A DNA stretch of 64,000 bases from Datura wrightii. Its lineage: Eukaryota > Streptophyta > Magnoliopsida > Solanales > Solanaceae. Location: assembly GCA_035772735.1 (NCBI GenBank), contig JASDFA010000002.1, forward strand, positions 37,778,501-37,842,500, in the 5' to 3' direction. Under the pieces are notes generated by a model that saw nothing but the letters and a program-made list of their open reading frames with translations, searched no databases and had not been told where the DNA came from. A program made the translations under genes and the position numbers. Numbering within the stretch: position 1 is the stretch's first letter; the number at the start of each line of letters is the position of its first letter. Shown one piece after another: positions 1 through 8,635 of this stretch.

Positions 1-204
1 ATTTTCAAAATACAATGCTTAAAACCGGAGGCCCCAATGAATTACTAATTACCACTCATAAAACAAAAATCACTTCATTCATTCATTCAAATAACAGAAC
101 ACACCCGACTAGGGCAATCATCAATCACAATAGCCCGATAAAGGTCGGACTTACTCAAACTTAAGAAACAAACAACTTAAAACACAAATATCCCCCATCA
201 ACAG
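1..204 (-). mobile_element. Element B, internal 3' noncoding segment (cut off by window start)
   Basis: This is minus-strand Athila-like element B, just downstream of its ORF2. It was separated from the rest of B (10075 onward) by insertion of element A: the two sides share AACAG, the duplication made by A. I see no open reading frame or structure here. B's 3' LTR should lie to the left of the window. Confidence 0.7.
200..204. repeat. TSD of element A (AACAG; partner 10070-10074)
   Basis: The five bases before the A 5' LTR equal the five bases after the A 3' LTR. A therefore integrated here as one intact unit and has not recombined with another copy. Confidence 0.97.
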
Positions 205-446
205 TGATCTTGGGCAGATTTATATGCCCAAGTGATACTCAAACGTATTATTTTAGCCTTGTTTGTGTGCAATATGTATATATTCTCATGTAATTGGTAA
301 TAAAATGTGAATTTATACTAACCAACATGATTAGCATTTGTTTTGCAGGAAAATATGATCTTTAGGAGCTAAAATGCATGTTGGAACTATATCGGAGTTG
401 GACTTGGATACGAGCGTGGAAAAGACATTGGAATGCACAAATTATA

Positions 447-684
447 GGGGCTCCGCGATGGAGCCGTGCCACGCTACCATCGCGGAGGCACACTGCCTGG
501 AGAGGAAATTATATGGCAAATTCCAGTGAGGCCTCGCGACAGCTCCGTGGCACGGAGATAGGCCTCCGCGTTGGCCTCCGTGCCACGTTGAGGCTAATTT
601 ACCAGACCCCGGATTTCCAGTGAAGGTCCGCGTCCACGCCGTGTCACGGAGGCAGTGCTCCGCGTTGACCTCTATGACACGTTG
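447..684 (+). promoter_or_regulatory. CpG-rich palindromic cassette in A LTR (U3)
   Basis: A cluster of related CpG-rich words directly upstream of the TATA box. It includes GGCTCC-GCGAT-GGAGCC and several forms of CTCCGTGNCACGGAG, an inverted repeat around one central base. The same cassette is in the 3' LTR (about 8877-9114) and in the H, I and G LTRs, with a second version upstream of ORF2. Promoter enhancer function is inferred from position only. Confidence 0.75.
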
Positions 685-714
685 CTTGTTATTTCGGGAA
701 AAATTTCCCACTAG

Positions 715-722
715 TATAAATA
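715..722 (+). promoter_or_regulatory. TATA box of A 5' LTR (3' LTR copy at 9146-9153)
   Basis: TATAAATA lies after GGGAAAAATTTCCC and the CpG-rich cassette. The arrangement recurs in the H, I (3' LTR only) and G LTRs, which supports it as the LTR promoter core. Confidence 0.8.
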
Positions 723-1644
723 GCACACTTAGGTTTATTTTAATTAGTCCAGACTTGGTGGAGCTAGGACGTGGGTTAGCAGTAGTTGAGGGACGAAAAA
801 GCTAAGGGATTTCTTCTCTTCCTTTCTTCTTTCAATCAATTGTATGTATGATTTACACTTTTTTTAGGATGATCAATCCACAAATGAGTGGCTAATTCTC
901 TTCCTTGCTAAGGTTTTGAACATGTGTAGTGAATTCTGATTGTAAATGATATGGTTTTCTTCTTCTTCTTTCATGTTGTTCTATTAATTCTTGTTCTTAC
1001 TGCATTAGTGCTTGGCCGACATTAATGTACATCTAAAAAGTCCAATTTCACTCGAGAGAGCAAGAAATTGGAAAGTTGTGAATTAATAGGGTATTGTTCT
1101 TAACTTGATTTGGGAAAATTGGGTTTTGATGTGCTTTCCTGATAGAAATATACTTGAAAGCCGTATTAGTCAATTTAGGAACTGGAATTGTATTGCTAGG
1201 TCGTAAATTGCATTTGATCTCAGAAATGTAGACGAATGGTTTATGATTCTTAAGTGAAATTAAATACGAGAGTTTTAATTTCTAGGCTACTGTTCTTGGC
1301 TAGCAACATGAAGAAGAGATTAACCGAATTATTATTATAATCGAATTCATTACTTGTTCTTAACCTTGGCATGCTCATATCCATAGTTTAAATTCATAGT
1401 AAATAATTGTTAATAGTTTTAGTGTATATTTTATAAACAAAAACTCAATTAACTGTTGGTTACGTTGTTGTTAGCATAGTTAGAAGTAAGATAAGAATAT
1501 AGTATACTTAGGCAAATTTTACATACCCTGAGCCTCCTTGGATCGATACTTGGCTTACTTAGCCACTTTATTACTTGTTTGACCACGTGCACTTGCATGT
1601 CGATTTATAATATATAACCCCAACCGAACAGCCGAACAAGTTTT

Positions 1645-1662
1645 TGGCGCCGTTGCCGGGGA
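1645..1662 (+). other. Primer-binding site of A (tRNA-Asp type)
   Basis: TGGCGCCGTTGCCGGGGA, a few bases after the LTR end, fits the complement of a plant tRNA-Asp 3' end, the primer used by Athila-type elements. It fixes the element's orientation and the LTR boundary. Confidence 0.88.
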
Positions 1663-1892
1663 GGCTAGGCAAATTTGTGAAATTGTGTTTAGTGTAAATT
1701 TACTGTATTTTTATTTTTATTTTCTTAAGTGTTAACAACTTGGTCTTAGCCTGTATTTTGCAGATTTTGTTTCTGTGAACACTGGCAAGGGACAAGGAGC
1801 TGGTGGAATCTTACTTAGAGCCTGAACGTGAATTTCATAGTCAACGTAGAGAAGCTCTACAAAAGAAGCTGCAGTTGTTCCAACGATCTATT

Positions 1893-4175
1893 ATGGAGCA
1901 ACAAAATCCACCAGTTGTGAGGGCAGTGTTAGTGCCTGATGAAGCAGCAGCAAGGCTGGTTCGCGAGGTGGCAATCCCACACGCTAACAATGTACATTCT
2001 AGCATCCGCAAACCAGAGCCTGGAGGGAGGTTTGAATTAAAGCAGAATATGGTGCAACTCTTGCACACAAGCGGGCAATTTACCGGTCTCCCTCATGAAG
2101 ATCCACAACAACATCTCCAAAACTTTTTGGAGATAAGTGACACTTATATACCGGCTGGAGTGTCACCTGATTATGTTCGGCTCACCTTAGTTCCGTTTTC
2201 CTTACTTGGTGAAGCCAAGAGGTGGTTAAAAGCTGAACCACCCAATTCTATATCAACGTGGGATGATCTTGCACGGAAGTTTTTGATTAGATTTTTCCCT
2301 TCTGGTAAAACAGCCAGACTTAGAAGTCAAATTCTAAGTTTTAAACAGAGGGAGGGAGAAAATCTATATCAAGCCCGGGAAAGATTTAAATCCATGTTGC
2401 GGGACTGTCCTCATCATCATCAGTCCAATGAGGTGTTGGTACACACATTTATTGAGGGTTTGGAACCCCACACTAAAATTCTGTTAGATTCAGCAGCTGG
2501 AGGGCAAGCGCTGGAAAAGACTTACGAGGAGCTGTACACTTTGCTCAATCGAATTTCACAGGGCAATCCAGAATGGAATGCAGATGCATCTCGAGGTGGA
2601 GCAAGGAAAGCAGTGGGAGTGCTTGAAGTGGATGGATTCACAGCTATCGCTGCACAGATAGCTACCTTGCAAAATCAGTTAAACAATCACTTCAGCAATA
2701 TGAACTTGAACCAGCCTTCAGCTTTAGTCAATGTAGTCCAGCAGATGTGGTGTGAAGTGTGTGGTAGTAGTGAGCATTCAGCTGAATGCTGTGGTGCAAA
2801 TCCTGATTCTGTTAACTTTGTGGGCAATGCACAGAGAAATCAGTAGCAGTTTGGGAGTGGCTACAACTCAAATTGGAGGAACCATCCAAATTTTTCGTGG
2901 GGTAGCAACAACCAACAAGGCTAAGGTTCTGGTCAGGGTATGCAGAGAAATCAAGGAGGGCAACAAAACTTTCAAGCTCAATTCAGAAATCACAATGCCC
3001 CTCCTCCACCACCATCACCGACCATTGAGGAGATGTTCAAAACCATGATCGCTAATCAGGAACAATTGCAGGCTGACTATGTTAAATTGGCAGCCGAAGT
3101 GAAGAACAATCAGTTGGCGACCAAGGCTCTTGAATATCAGTTTGGGCAATTTGCTACTGCCCAAAATACAAGACCCAGAGGAGGACTACCTAGCGACATG
3201 GATCCTAATCCGAAGTAGGTTAATGCGGTGACCACGAGGAGTGGCTTACAGTTGAAGGAGGTGGAACCGGAAAGACCGCCCCAAAAGTCAGGAGCAGCAG
3301 AAGTTGAGGAGGAACAAAGTTCTGATAGGGGGAAGACCAAAGAAGCAGAAGCAGAAAGACCTCCTCCCCCGTTCCCTCAACGACTTAAGAAACACAAGGA
3401 GGAGGCGTGTTTCAAGAAATTTATGGAGGTGCTTAAACAGGTACATGTTAACTTACCTCTTGTTGATGTCTTGCAGGGAGTGCCAAAGTATGCAAAATAT
3501 ATTAAAGACATCGTGGCTAACAAAAGTCGTTTGACTGAGTATGCCACGGTGGCTTTAACGGAGGAATGCACTTCCCGGATTCAGAATAGACTGCCCACGA
3601 AACTGAAAGACCCTGGAAGTTTTACTATCCAGCTGACTATTGGGCAAAGTATCCGAGCTCGTGGATTATGCGACTTGGGGGCAAGTATAAATCTGATGCC
3701 ATCTTCGGTATTCAGAAAGTTAGGTCTAGGGAGTCCTAGACCTACAACTGTAATCTTGCAATTAGCAGACAGGTCCTTAGCTAATCCAGATGGCATTGTT
3801 GAGGATGTGTTAGTGCAAGTGGGCTCCCTCATTTTTTCGGTCGATTTTATTGTTCTGGACTTTGAACCAGATGCTGAAGTCCCATTTATTTTGGGACGAC
3901 CCTTTTTGGCAACCGGAAAAGCATTAATTGATGTAGCTACGGGTCAACTTACAATGCGGGCACATGACAAGATAGAAGTGTTTGACGTGTACAAAGCACC
4001 CAAGCTCCCGATTGTAAATGAGGAACTCTCGGTGATCAATGTGACTGATCATGGGAATGCTGATATAATGAATGATTCCCGAGAGTTAACAGGAAGGCCA
4101 CCAGATGAGGTTAAGCACTACTGGGGAGAGGACAAGGATCGTGAAAAATCATCCCTCACCCTAGTAGATAATTGA
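1893..4175 (+). pseudogene. gag-pro: Athila-like gag-protease of A (three nonsense codons)
   Basis: One continuous frame from an ATG (residues MEQQNPP) to TGA at 4173, about 760 codons. The frame is open for about 30 codons further upstream but without an ATG. Visible parts: a retrotransposon gag domain (about residues 60-220, with GEAKRWLK and FFPSGKT), a zinc knuckle CEVCGSSEHSAECC, a proline-rich stretch, a coil, then a retropepsin-like protease with catalytic DLGAS (about codon 597) and FILGRPFLAT. Gag packages element RNA and the protease matures it. TAG at 2844, TAA at 2922 and TAG at 3216 interrupt it; element I reads Gln at the first two and the third, so each is a C-to-T change. The reading ends soon after the protease where RT would follow in an autonomous Athila; no RT is found. 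Confidence 0.9.
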
Positions 4176-4185
4176 GCATAATAGA

Positions 4186-4233
4186 CGTCGAGCCGCGACG
4201 GTAAACCAGGCGCTGCACGGGAGGCAATCCGTG
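4186..4233 (+). other. Two adjacent RNA hairpins after the gag-pro stop (A)
   Basis: CGTCG-AGCCG-CGACG (4186-4200) is followed by CACGGG-AGGCAA-TCCGTG (4216-4233). The second keeps loop AGGCAA in A, I and H, while its stem changes to CTTGGG/CCCAAG in H and B with pairing preserved. It lies 10-60 bases after the gag-pro stop. An RNA role (recoding, reinitiation or packaging) is possible but not shown. Confidence 0.7.
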
Positions 4234-4484
4234 AAAAGAAAAATATTCTCTTTTTTCTTCTTTTAGTAGAGTGTAATTAATTTGTATTTTTATTTTATTT
4301 TTCTTTTTCTTGATTTCGTACAAATTTTTCGTTTTAGTTAGTATTTTTTTCATTTTAGTTAGGGAAATCTATTAATCTAACCAATTTCGTTTAGTGAAGT
4401 GATAACGGAGAAAAATATGCATGGAAGCGGGAAAAATAAGGCAAGGTATGAAAATAATTTTTATTGAAGAAACAGTGCACTGGG
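4234..4484 (+). other. AT-rich spacer of A, no feature seen
   Basis: A T-rich stretch between the hairpin block and the cassette. I see no open frame or repeat here; the matching part of element I is similarly T-rich. Confidence 0.5.
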
Positions 4485-4677
4485 GCGTTGGCTCCGTGTC
4501 ACGGAGGAGTGGCTCCGCGTTACCCTCCGTGACACGTTGAAGGCAAAATCAGATTTTTTAAAATTTCCAGAGAGCCAACGCGTTGGCTCCGTGTCACGGA
4601 GGAGGGGCTCCGTGTTACCCTCCGTGACACGTTGCCCTTTATTTAGAGCCGGGTCACACCGGGTTGCCGGGTGACCC
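4485..4677 (+). promoter_or_regulatory. Internal CpG-rich palindromic cassette upstream of ORF2 (A), candidate promoter
   Basis: There are two tandem units in which CGTGTCACGGAGG is answered about 20 bases later by CCTCCGTGACACG, a 13-base inverted repeat. They are followed by GGGTCAC...GTGACCC (4651-4677). These are the LTR cassette words, placed between gag-pro and ORF2. Only weak TATA-like sequence (CCTTTATTTAG) follows. The position suggests an internal promoter for ORF2 (inference). Confidence 0.6.
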
Positions 4678-4831
4678 GCATGTTTTTCTTTAAATTAACC
4701 TAAGTTTTGCCCCTTTTCTCCCCATTTCTTTCCTCCTCCGCGACCAAAACACCCAATTCCCCCTCCCCAACCAACGTGCCACGCTAATAGGCAAGGAAAA
4801 CGTCAAATTTCTTCGGTTCTTCAACTAAAAG

Positions 4832-5538
4832 GTATGTTTTCATCGTTTCTCTCAAGTTTTTGGCGATTTTAGTCGAATTTGAGCATGTGAGGTGAAATAT
4901 ATCACCCCAAGTAGCAATTAAACATGATGTTGAATTATTTTGTGATTGATTATGTTCGGATTGTTGTAATTAGCATTTGAACTTGTCGATTATGTGAATA
5001 ATTCGAATTTGATTGAAATATTGCATTCTAGGGCTTGAGTTATTGAAATTGAATTGGGGAACTTGATAGTTTGATGAATTAGATACCGGGGTGTGGTTGT
5101 AAATTGAGATAAGTCGATGTAAATATTGTATGAATGTTAAAGAAGACGAATTCTCGAATTGTTGGGGAAAATGCGAAAATTTTGTAAATTGGTTTGATTG
5201 TTTAGATTTGTATGTAAATAGAATTTTCGTTATTGTTTTTGTTTTATTTTGTTTTGTTGCTAAGTGCGATGATTGGATTGCTATCGATAGTAGGATTGGG
5301 AGTAGCTGTATGAAGTCTGAGTAGTACGCTAACCGTTATGCTGTCGAAATTTTTCGTGAACGCACTAAGCAATATACCTTATAGTTGCTTGTGTTTGGGG
5401 TTGTAAATAGAGTAATCCTTGCCGAAGTATTGTAAATATAGTTAAGGACTAAGTGTGGGTAAACTTAGTTTAACCCGACCTTAGCCTAAGTTAACTTGTA
5501 TTTAGCTTAACTCTGTGCTTGTTTATGTATATTGACAG
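4832..5538 (+). other. Predicted leader intron of ORF2 (A)
   Basis: Donor AAAAG|GTATGTTTTC and acceptor TTGACAG|GTACAATGG flank 707 T-rich bases and leave the ORF2 ATG six bases into the second exon. Element I has the same donor (AAG|GTATGTTTTC) and acceptor at matching places, 691 bases apart. Splice use is predicted, not observed. Confidence 0.6.
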
Positions 5539-5543
5539 GTACA

Positions 5544-6764
5544 ATGGCAAGTCGACAGGACAAGGGCAAGGGTGCTTCTACCTCAGGCACCGGACGGAAA
5601 AGATTGAGGTTGGGCACTGCAGTCCCAGCTGCATCAGCTGTTTCGCGCGGCCAACGCAGCCAATATGGAACAAGATGGGTAACCGATGAAGGGAAGAAGT
5701 GGTACGCGAAACATAAAGAAAACAAGTACTTCCCCGAGGAACATATTGCACGGGAACCACTTGCACAGGAGTTCCCACGTATTGTGCAGAGAATCGAGGC
5801 AGCTGGGCTCAGCTTTATATTTCAGGAGCCCAAGGAGTGCAACCTTCATTTGGTCCGAGAGTTCTACACAAATTGGAACCCGGCCATCAAAAGCCACACA
5901 ATCAAAATCAGAGGGCAGATTGTCACTCTAGAACCCCAGCAATTTAATGCCATCGTTAGAGCGCGGGACACAGACGCCCACGTTCTCCGCCAGCTAAACA
6001 TCACCCCACCGTACGCCAACATCAGACGTACGTTGTGTGGGGCTCAATCCACAGCCCGATGGAGTAGACATAAGGAGAGGGGTTACCACCAGACCCTGCC
6101 TTATTCGCAGATGAATAGGGAGGCCAGAATATGGCTGAAAATTGTATGTTCGTGCTTGATCCCGGGAGTTCATATGACGGATGTGACCCGGGACCGTGTC
6201 TGCTTGGTGTATGCCCTTATGAAAGGGCTTGAGATTAATGTTGGGGCGGTCATTATATCCGCCATGAAGAGAGCCAGACTGCACCAGGGCCACAAATACG
6301 GGTTTGGCGGACTCATCACCACCTTCCTCCGAGGCCTCGACATTGAGGAAGAGGCTTTGGACTATATTCCGCAGTTGGAGCGGAGGGCCCTCGATGTGAC
6401 AAAAACTAAGGCCCCCGACACCACACACGGGCCAGTGCTGACTTTGGGCGAGCGACATGCTCGTGACGATCAGTACATGGCACGTATGTTCAGCATGCAG
6501 ATGCTTCAGCTACGGATTGGTGGGAGACCAGCCACCGAGGAAGAATTATGGCAGCTGGAGCTGGATTACCCATTTGGCGAGAATGCCAGAGCCTTATGCC
6601 GAGTGGGACCAGCCTTCGTGGAGCTGACGGATGACGATGTCCCTACTGACGAGGAGACACGTCGTGAGGACTCCGATGTGGAGTCCGATGACGACGATGG
6701 AGCTGACTCAGATATGGGCGATGAGGTAGCAGCACCAAATGAAGAAGTCGAATATTTCGACTGA
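5544..6764 (+). CDS. ORF2: putative plant transposon protein (PF20167-like), intact
   Basis: 406 codons without interruption. The ATG at 5544 was chosen because it follows the predicted splice acceptor and matches the ATG of element I; the frame opens slightly earlier without an ATG. The N-terminus is basic with GRKRLRLG, a possible nuclear signal. The core (about 50-340) contains KWYAKHKENKYFPEEH, NWNP and DRVCLVYALMKGLEINVGAVI, the hallmarks of the 'putative plant transposon protein' family common next to Athila-type gag genes. The last 50 residues are strongly acidic (DDDVPTDEETRREDSD...). Its biochemical role is unknown and I see no transposase catalytic triad. It is the only undamaged gene of A, while gag-pro of the same copy has three stops. 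A DNA- or chromatin-binding role is speculation. Confidence 0.85.
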   Translation: MASRQDKGKGASTSGTGRKRLRLGTAVPAASAVSRGQRSQYGTRWVTDEGKKWYAKHKENKYFPEEHIAREPLAQEFPRIVQRIEAAGLSFIFQEPKECNLHLVREFYTNWNPAIKSHTIKIRGQIVTLEPQQFNAIVRARDTDAHVLRQLNITPPYANIRRTLCGAQSTARWSRHKERGYHQTLPYSQMNREARIWLKIVCSCLIPGVHMTDVTRDRVCLVYALMKGLEINVGAVIISAMKRARLHQGHKYGFGGLITTFLRGLDIEEEALDYIPQLERRALDVTKTKAPDTTHGPVLTLGERHARDDQYMARMFSMQMLQLRIGGRPATEEELWQLELDYPFGENARALCRVGPAFVELTDDDVPTDEETRREDSDVESDDDDGADSDMGDEVAAPNEEVEYFD

Positions 6765-6807
6765 TCAGGGAGTTCCACCACCCTAAATTTTGTTTTCTAA
6801 TTTTTGT

Positions 6808-6827
6808 GAACACTGGGGACAGTGTTC
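6808..6827 (+). other. GNRA-loop hairpin after ORF2 stop (A)
   Basis: GAACACTG-GGGA-CAGTGTTC is a perfect 8-bp stem with a GNRA-type loop, 44 bases after the ORF2 stop. Element B has a different perfect stem with loop GAGA at the matching place (10112-10131, minus strand); I and G keep the A-type sequence with one change each. Confidence 0.7.
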
Positions 6828-6830
6828 GAT

Positions 6831-6849
6831 TTAAGTGTGGGGTGGGGAG
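6831..6849 (+). other. Candidate central polypurine tract (A)
   Basis: TTAAGTGTGGGGTGGGGAG follows the post-ORF2 hairpin and repeats the sequence of the 3' polypurine tract (TTAAGTGTGGGGTAAG at 8620-8635). A second plus-strand priming site is an inference. Confidence 0.5.
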
Positions 6850-8597
6850 TAGCTAGGTGCTGGGACTTGGGCTCTAATTTGCTGTATGTTTTTCCTTGGT
6901 TTGTATGTATGTTTGTGTTTTCCCTGTGGTGAACTGATTTGTGTTGTATGCGTATATATTTGTTTGTGTGGTTAATGATGTGTGGTATGAAAAGTTATGG
7001 TTGCCAGTGTAAATATTTTGTAAATATTTTTTTTTCTATCGAGATGATCGATATTTTTCAAATGTTTCGCGAAAATATTTTGCACTTGTAAATATTTTCT
7101 TTCTATCGAAATGATCGATGTGTTGCAAAATTTTTTGATTTTTATTTTTTTTGGGTTTCTCGGAGTTTGTTTTCGGTTCTTTTACCGAGAATAGTCCCAT
7201 TGAACCGATGTCATAGTTAGTGACCTTTCCCTATGATGGATGGATGACGACCGTCTTAAGGGAAATGTAGTCGGTAGGAGTAGGATTTTAATTTGTTTTT
7301 AATTTTTCTTTGGTGGATTGCATCAATGAACTGTAGTTGCTTTATGGTTGCTAAAATTTCATTGCGTGTGTAACTGATGTTCAAAATGTGAAAATGATTC
7401 GTTTGAAAGCATGCAATTTTGGTAAATATGTTGAGTGACCTAGGCTATAGAATTTGATTCAGTATGATTGAGGCTTAATTTTGAATTCATGTGATTGGCT
7501 AATTAAAGAGTCTATGAATGCATCTTGAGTCGAGCATGTGCATGAAGTGTGAAGTGAGGTATTGTTATTCCATGCCATTGTGAATTGTCTAGAACTTGCC
7601 TGGTGTGTATACAAAACGAAATGAAGGAGGTGTAGTGTTGGAAAGGATGTAGGCATTTCTTTGTTTTTAACCGATAGTTTCCATTTTTTTCTTGGCAAAC
7701 TCTACCTTTTTATATGTTGTATACCCTAGTCAGCCCGTTGAGCCTTTAGCCGATTTCTTTCTTTCTTTTGTCCAAAATTGTATAAACCAAGCTTTATTCC
7801 ATACAAAACTCTTAAGCGCTTACAAAGAAAAGAAAATGTTCCCAAAGTGTTAAAGAGTGAAAAGAGTGAAAAGAAAAAGAAAAGCAAAGTGAGGAAAGAA
7901 AAGATGATGTTGAAGAGGCACTTGTTATAATTAAATGATATTGAGGGTACATGAAAACCCTTTGTTTTGTGTCAAGTGTGTTTGATAAAATGGGCAGTAT
8001 GAAAGTAAACCAGCATGAATGGGAGAAAAAGAGAAAAAAGAGGAACAATGTCCATGAGTCGATGGGAATGTGTTGAAAAGGCGCTTAAGGATGCTGGCGA
8101 CTATTATTGGCTAATCCAATATATATACTAGATCCATAGCCCCGTTACAACCCATTAAAGTCCTACGTGATCTTATATTGCATTTCTTTATATTAGTGGA
8201 GTAATACACTAAGGGCAAGCCTATGGGTCACGACATGATGCATGTGAATTCTTTTGGGAGAGTGAGTGAAATTAATTTTTATATGCCCATACTTGAATGT
8301 TAGTGTGTTGCATGAACAAAAAGGGGAAGACTCTCTTGAGTTGTGAGGGCACATGCTTGATGAAAGATTGATTTTCATGTCAGATTTCTTGATTAGCTGA
8401 TTTGCATAAGTTTTCCGATATCACGAATCAATTCTTAAAGTCTAGGAAGTCTTGATGTATTAAAGGTCATTGTATTGTAAGACTAAGCATGTTTTCATGA
8501 TGATTTGCAAAAATTGAATAATCGGTATGACCGTAGCGTAAATGGTCACACCATAGTGACGAAGGTTGGGATGTAATTTGCATGAGTTGTGTATGTG
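6850..8597 (+). other. 3' noncoding region of A
   Basis: There is no credible gene. It holds two copies of an ATCGAAATGATCGAT-like word (about 7036-7125) and a block at about 7165-7285 (TCGG...CCGAGAATAGTCCCATTGAACC, then GATGGATGGATGACGACCG) that is strongly conserved in I (38965-39085) and G (62510-62620), and more weakly in H. Two AAGCGCTTA words (about 7813 and 8080) also recur across family members. Confidence 0.6.
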
Positions 8598-8635
8598 TTG
8601 TTCGAGGACGAACAAGGATTTAAGTGTGGGGTAAG
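8598..8635 (+). other. Hairpin plus 3' polypurine tract (A)
   Basis: TTGTTCG-AGGA-CGAACAA (8598-8615) is followed by TAAGTGTGGGGTAAG, which directly abuts the 3' LTR. The purine tract is the expected plus-strand primer. The hairpin is kept in H, I, G and J and, with a different but still paired stem, in chromoviruses C and D. Confidence 0.75.

Larger units (their letters stand above)
205..1638 (+). repeat. Element A 5' LTR
   Basis: It starts TGATCTTGGGCAG with an inverted repeat (CTTGGGCA...TGCCCAAG) in the first 30 bases and ends CGAACA. It contains a consensus-like 3' splice region (TACTAAC-type branch sequence, then TTTTGCAG, ending at 348), the CpG-rich cassette (447-684), a TATA box at 715, and near its end a stretch beginning GATCGATACTTGGCTTAC that recurs in the A, H, I, B and G LTRs. 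Confidence 0.96.

Noticed and set aside
1645..1662. tRNA gene fragments
   Set aside because: Only the 12-18 base primer-binding complements occur; no clover-leaf sequence follows at any of them.
2835..2850. TAG CAG at 2844 of A gag as programmed stop readthrough
   Set aside because: The following codon does not fit the TAG-CAR-YYA readthrough context, the sister element I has a sense Gln codon here, and two more stops follow in A. Ordinary decay is simpler.
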